Positions 59,396 through 64,000 of a stretch of 64,000 nucleotides of DNA are shown here, piece by piece. Position 1 is the first letter of the stretch; the number at the start of each line of letters is the position of its first letter. The notes under the pieces were generated by a model, which saw only the letters and a program-made list of their open reading frames with translations, ran no database searches and had not been told where the DNA came from. This stretch comes from Silurus meridionalis (Eukaryota > Chordata > Actinopteri > Siluriformes > Siluridae), in contig NC_060911.1 of NCBI RefSeq assembly GCF_014805685.1, positions 12,460,712-12,524,711 on the forward strand, read 5' to 3'. A program made the position numbers and the translations under genes.

Positions 59396-59857
59396 TAGTG
59401 GCAAATCTAAAATAAAATACAAAAAAATACAGGAAACGATCTGAAAGTATTTCCCTGGTGGCCACATGCCATGCCAGAGTCTTTCTATATGTTCTCTACT
59501 CCAGACTAGCACTCTTACTGAGCACCTCAGAACAGTTATGGGGTTATTATCGAGCCATGCTAAGAATTTTCTTACACCTGTCACATAATATTTTTTATGA
59601 TTGGCTGCTTTTGCCTTTTTTTCACGCCCGCATGATAATCAATACTGAACAAAAGTGCTTGTAATAGAATTTTAGCTAGTTTCCTTTAGCCAGTGAAGTG
59701 AAGAGAGTAGCTTAGAGTATTAAAAAAACCCGGAGAGAGGAGGGGAAAAAGTGCAAGGCAAGATGAGGCTGTTTAAAGCACCTTCAGAATTTTATGTATT
59801 TTTTTCCAGAAAAATCTTTTTTTGGCAGATTATTATTATTTTTGCCAGCTTTGATCT

Positions 59858-59859
<2 letters not shown>

Positions 59860-59924
<65 letters not shown>
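59860..59924. repeat. (TA)n array
   Basis: Pure TA tract without an adjacent terminus. Confidence 0.95.
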
Positions 59925-59929
<5 letters not shown>

Positions 59930-60519
59930 GGGGTTTTTTTTTGTTTTTATTATTTTTTTATATTTTTACAGAAAACTAAAGTAGCATGCATTCAAAGTGG
60001 AGTATCTACATCCCTCCCCTGAGCATTGAGTTGCTGCTGTACACTGTTTTTTTCCATTTACATAATGTGACGATGTGCATTTCGTCTGTTGTAGGCATCG
60101 TCTGGGTGTGTGTGTGTGTTGAAGCACTAGGATTGCTGTTTGAGCACATGTTGCTGATTAGGTGATTATAATGCTTTGTCTTTACAGCTTCCTGCAAATG
60201 ACCTACTCGACTGTATAAACGTTACTCAAAACACATTCTAGCTTAAATGGGCTTCTTTACAGGTCATGAAACTAACACATATACATATTTTTTATTTTAC
60301 ACTCGGGCCATATGTAGTTGAATAGCAGCACAATTTTTGAGAAATCTGTTCAACGGTGCAACGGATTAAAAATGAAGCAGCTAATATGGAATTGGTGTGT
60401 ATAACTTTCATGGGGTTTATCAAGGGAACTAAATTCATTTGCTTGCTCAAAAGTAAACGGGCACTTAATCGAGTAAAACCACACTAGGCGAATTTGGCCA
60501 CGATTTGTTCGCTTAAGCC

Positions 60520-61040
60520 AAATGTAGTAAATCCTAAAATTCCTTTAATCCTAGGCTTAAATCTGTAGTCTGGCTAGTTTGATATGTTCAGCTGATTAAT
60601 ACAATAATACAGTGTATTCCTCTCCGATGAAATTCTGACAGTGTCAGAAGCTTTCCGACTCTCTCCTGCCGCGTAACTTCAACAGTAAAGAACCAATAGG
60701 AGCGTGAATAGAAGAATTAGCGCGACAACTTCAAACCACCTCAGGGAAAATGTGTAAACGAGTCAGGTGTTTTTAAGTTCTTGAGTGATGGAGGGGAAAA
60801 GTAGTGTTTGTATGACGATTTCATTATCAAGGCAGGTTGTGAACAAAATAATCATTACAGGTTTTGATGCTAGCCACCGTTAGCGAGAGAACATGGGTCT
60901 GAACGTGTCGCGGATCGATGATGTAAAACCAAGTGTTTTTCTTGGGTGCGTCAGATTTTGACCGTCGTTCAATCTGACGTTATGATAACTGAGATAATAC
61001 AGTGTGACATGGGGATCGGTCTGACGAGCAATATTCAAAA
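60520..61040. repeat. Interspersed repeat, right member of an inverted pair
   Basis: Reverse-complement partner of 56640-57130, diverged by many substitutions and indels. Confidence 0.7.
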
Positions 61041-61069
61041 TTGCACAGTGTGCGCTATTTTAGAGCCAG

Positions 61070-61275
61070 ATGTGGTGGTCTAGTGGTTAGGATGTGGCGC
61101 TCTCACCGCTTCAGCCCGGGTTTAATCCCCGGTCAGGGAACCAACCCCAGCCGTTAGGGTTGCACAAGTGTTAGTGCCGGTCCCAAGCCCGGATAAATGG
61201 GGAGGGTTGTGTTAGGAAGGGCATCCAGGGCGTCCGCTGTGGCAACCCCTAATGGGAAAAGCCAAAAGAAGACTA
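61070..61275 (+). mobile_element. tRNA-Glu SINE, full length
   Basis: Head 'gtggtggtctagtggttagg', 'gcgctctcaccgcttcagcc', B box 'gggtttaatccccggtcagg'; body 'gtgccggtcccaagcccgga'; ends near 'aacccctaatgggaaaagcc' followed by (ACT)n at 61273-61291. It is the copy closest to the parent tRNA, but acceptor pairing is broken. Confidence 0.9.
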
Positions 61276-61609
61276 CTACTACTACTACTATGTGGCCTGG
61301 AAAGTTGCGTTCTTGAATTCATGCCACTGACCCTGAATTCTAAATTGAATTGGGGGCAGAATTTGAGAAAAATGTAATTTTTGGCCTTTTTGGGTGCATG
61401 AAGCCTCAGATCCTTGTTTTTGGCTGACGGAAATGGCAATGGATATGCTTTTCTGCCATTGTGTTCTCCAGTCATTCTTCTTTGTGTTGCTATCGATATT
61501 ATGATGCTTTTCTGTTCACCGAGGTTATAAAGTGTTATTTGATTTAGCATCGCTTTTCAGTCTATTTGTCCGGCTGCTTTCTTCATGCTTCGCTCATCAT
61601 TTAGGTGTT

Positions 61610-61930
61610 TCCACTCAGTGCTGTTTACTGGATGTCTTTTCCTTTTCACACCATTCTGAGTAAACACTGTGAAACTCCCTGGAGATCAGCAGTATATAAA
61701 ATACGCAAACCAGCCCATCTGGCACCAACAACCATGCAGCAGTTAAAGTCACTGTGATCGCATATTCTCCTCATTGTGATGTTTGATGTGAACATTAGCT
61801 GAAGCTCTTGACCTGTATCTGCGTTTTGTTTTTTTTGTTTTTTTTATCTTGCATTGTGCTGCGCCTACATGATTGGCGCTTTGGATAATTGCCCGAATGA
61901 GCAGCAGTACAAAAAGCCAGCAAGTGTGTA
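61610..61930. repeat. Interspersed teleost repeat
   Basis: 'ctggagatcagcagtatata', 'accagcccatctggcaccaa', 'tgatgtttgatgtgaacatt' and 'agctcttgacctgtatctgc' form a block I know as recurrent in fish genomes. A piece is also at 50262-50325. Confidence 0.6.
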
Positions 61931-62459
61931 ATAGGGTTATATATAGCAGTCTAATATATAATTATATATCACGTGTGGGCGTTTATTTATAAACTTGAGT
62001 TTTTTGCTTCTACCTTACGTTTCTGAGGATCGTTGCTGTAGCCAAAATAAGTTCATTTATTTATTTGTTTATTTTTTGCATCAGTGCCGATTTAGGTTCA
62101 GGAAGGGAGTCTCCCGCGGGGTTTAAATTTACCAGCGCATGGAATTATGCTTCCTCTATTAGGAATAGGGCCCCCAGTGCTCGGATGATGTCAGGCATGG
62201 GTTGAGCAGCAGCTCTTCTACTGCATGTTTGTTTGGTCTCCTGCAGTCTAAGTTGAGGCTGATCAATGGTGACATTGTGACCCCCTTAATCACTTCAGAC
62301 GTAATATAAAATAAATGTAGCCAAGCAACAGCAGCATGTGTAGAATTCCATTTATTCTATAAATATGAAATTAACGTTTGCAGAAATTATTTTTGTCGCG
62401 GTATGGATGCGAAGTGATTGGGGGCAGGGGGGGATCTTTCTTCATTTGGAAGCCACTCT

Positions 62460-62935
62460 GTGAGATGGTTCCACATAATCAACCTTAAGATCCTGAGCAA
62501 CTCACTAACTATAAAACTGGATTTGGACTGGAATTAATATCAATGCTCTACTACAATGACTTAGGACCACAGTTTGCAATAGTGAACAGTTTTGCATTTA
62601 AATGCCTACCACTGAACTGCACCTCAACAATGATGGAACTTTAATGAATGGACGTTTGCTGCTGGTGATGAGTCTGGTTCCTCTCAAAGTTTCTTTATCA
62701 TGCCGTTTCAGGGAGTTGCCACAGTCGCCACTGGCTCACTCGATAGAAACGTATAGGCTCTAAACTTATCGATTCTTCTAGACAATTTTATAACCTCTAT
62801 CTATTTTTCCAGGTTTGCTCATCAGGGATAAATGCACACCATTCACCTTGACTGTTGATTTCTGTAAAGCTGCTTTGAGACAATGTCTGTTGTGAAAAGC
62901 GCTATAGAAATAAACTTGACTTGACTTGATCTCTG
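62460..62935. repeat. Dispersed teleost repeat, long copy
   Basis: Runs through 'atgatggaactttaatgaat', 'tcatgccgtttcagggagtt' and ends 'aagcgctatagaaataaact' + 'tgacttgacttga', the clearest 3' end of this family in the window. Confidence 0.75.
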
Positions 62936-63129
62936 AAAAAAGGTGCTTTGAGACGAAGCTGATTAAAGCGCTCTTTAAAAAAAAAAACTTGAATGGACTC
63001 AAACATGGAAATCTTCATATAACCATAACTTCAAATAACAATACACATTGCAAGGGATTTGAACTCACGACCCTTGAAGAAAAAGTCCAATGCTTTAACC
63101 TCAAAGCGACCACCTTTCCTGCAGATTAA

Positions 63130-63470
63130 TAACCAAGAAATCCCTGCATTGTACTTTCTGAGAAGGTTCTGGAAAGCCCAGGTCCCACCATCCACCCTCA
63201 GCATGTTCTACAGAGGAACACTCTTTCCTCCATTGCGGACATTTACACCACACGCTGCATCCACAATTTAACCAGTAGTGTAGCTGACTAGCAAACCCCT
63301 TAATCTCACTCATCAACTCTCTGCCATCTGGAAAGATGGCATTTGGACCCTCATGATCAGAATGTGTAACAGTTTCTTCCCACAAAGCAATTAGGCTGTT
63401 CAACACAAAGGGGCTGAATTGACATATGCACACAAATGAGCACATTTATTGTGGGTTTTTTTGTCCAAAA
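63130..63470 (+). mobile_element. LINE 3' fragment
   Basis: 'tgagaaggttctggaaagcc', 'cagcatgttctacagaggaa', 'gctgttcaacacaaaggggc' resemble the C-terminal coding region and tail of fish L2-like LINEs. Frame broken. Confidence 0.55.
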
Positions 63471-63534
63471 TCTGCTGCTAATTGTTGTTTGCACTTTGTG
63501 TAGTCATGTTTATAGGTATGTTTGCTCTAATCAG

Positions 63535-64000
63535 GTTTGTGGAGGAGTTCAGGTACCTGGGATCAACAGTACAAAGTAATGGAGAGTGTGTTAGAGAAGT
63601 GAAGAAAAGAGTGCAGGCAGGGTGGAGTGGGTGGAGAAGAGTGATAGCAGGAGTGATTTGTGATAGAAGAGTATCTGTGAGAGTGAAAGGGAAAGTTTAT
63701 AGGACTGTGGTGAGACCTGAGATGTTGTTTAGAGACAGTGGCATTGAGTAAAAGACAGGAGGTGGAGCTGGAGGTAGCAGAGCTGAAGATGTTGAGGTTT
63801 TCGTTGGGAGTGACGAGGATGGACAGGATTAGAAATGAGTTTATTAGAGGGACAGCGCATGTAGGATGTGAGGGAGGTGAGATTGAGATGGTTTGGTCAT
63901 GTGCAGAGGAGGGACATGAATTATATTGGTAGAAGAATGCTGAGGATGGAGCCACCAGGAAGGAGAAAAAGTGGAAGGCCAAAGAGGAGGTTTATGGATG
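63535..64000 (+). mobile_element. RTE-like LINE C-terminal region, runs off the window
   Basis: Reads VEEFRYLGSTVQSNGECV, KKRVQAGWSGWRR, KGKVYRTVVRPEML; then in another frame KRQEVELEVAELKMLRFSLG, RIRNEFIRGTAHVG. One frameshift near 63725 replaces the usual Y-G-L-E-T region. Same family as 26140 and 44650. Confidence 0.82.

Larger units (their letters stand above)
48809..64000 (+). other. eys: eys intron after exon G (over 15 kb, runs off the window)
   Basis: I looked for a phase-0 exon opening like SYQC-x-C and found none. The intron carries mariner, Tc1, hAT, LINE and SINE copies listed separately. 48810-50030, 54130-55190 and 59700-60500 show nothing I can name beyond the (TA)n at 59860. 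49500-49800 and 58430-58760 share CpG-rich 'gttttagtgtgga'-like words and may belong to an old DNA-transposon family. Confidence 0.65.

Noticed and set aside
63563..63982. 139-codon - frame rich in Ser, Pro and His
   Set aside because: Shadow of the RTE-like LINE reading on the + strand.
48809..64000. Search for the next eys exon (phase 0, opening like SYQC)
   Set aside because: No candidate with acceptor, cysteine pattern and donor was found; the exon is probably beyond the window.

Overview
The window is vertebrate, and more exactly teleost, genomic DNA. It has GT-AG introns, AT-rich sequence, many (TA)n tracts, Tc1/mariner transposons of several ages, tRNA-Glu-derived SINEs, L2-like and RTE-like LINE pieces and one decayed BEL/Pao retrotransposon. 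The SINE and dispersed-repeat set suggests an ostariophysan fish, perhaps a catfish; that placement is inference.

The only host gene I can support is an internal stretch of eys (eyes shut / spacemaker homolog), a secreted photoreceptor EGF and laminin-G protein, on the + strand. Seven consecutive exons are readable: 3169-3279, 11581-11703, 12161-12274, 14345-14458, 14905-15012, 19304-19501 and 48687-48808. The first six have phase-1 introns on both sides; the seventh starts in phase 1 and ends in phase 0. Together they give 890 nt, about 296 codons, of tandem EGF-like repeats, mostly with calcium-binding signatures. The identification rests on the last two or three exons, which closely resemble human EYS around its VVDG...NPGY...CEQDIDDC stretch. 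Both ends of the gene lie outside the window.

Layout: 1-3168 is upstream intron with a mariner relic and a fold-back element. 3280-11580 is intron with a CT-rich tract and a BEL/Pao remnant. 11581-15012 is a compact cluster of four exons. 15013-19303 is intron with a 30-bp-class minisatellite split by a LINE tail. 18776-24016 is a tandem duplication of about 2.4 kb that carries one eys exon plus a Tc1 transposon; the second exon copy is frameshifted. 24017-48686 is a 25 kb repeat-dense intron holding a Tc1 element with a full-length 340-codon transposase, a DD37E Tc1/mariner element, fold-back MITEs, an antisense L2-like LINE and many relics. 48809-64000 is intron again, with no further exon found.

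I found no sign of a new multi-gene system. The points most worth checking are the exon-plus-transposon duplication (real or assembly artefact), a fish eys exon that appears to be absent from human EYS, the nearly intact Tc1 element, the DD37E element, and the very regular pairing of Tc1-type termini with (TA)n arrays.
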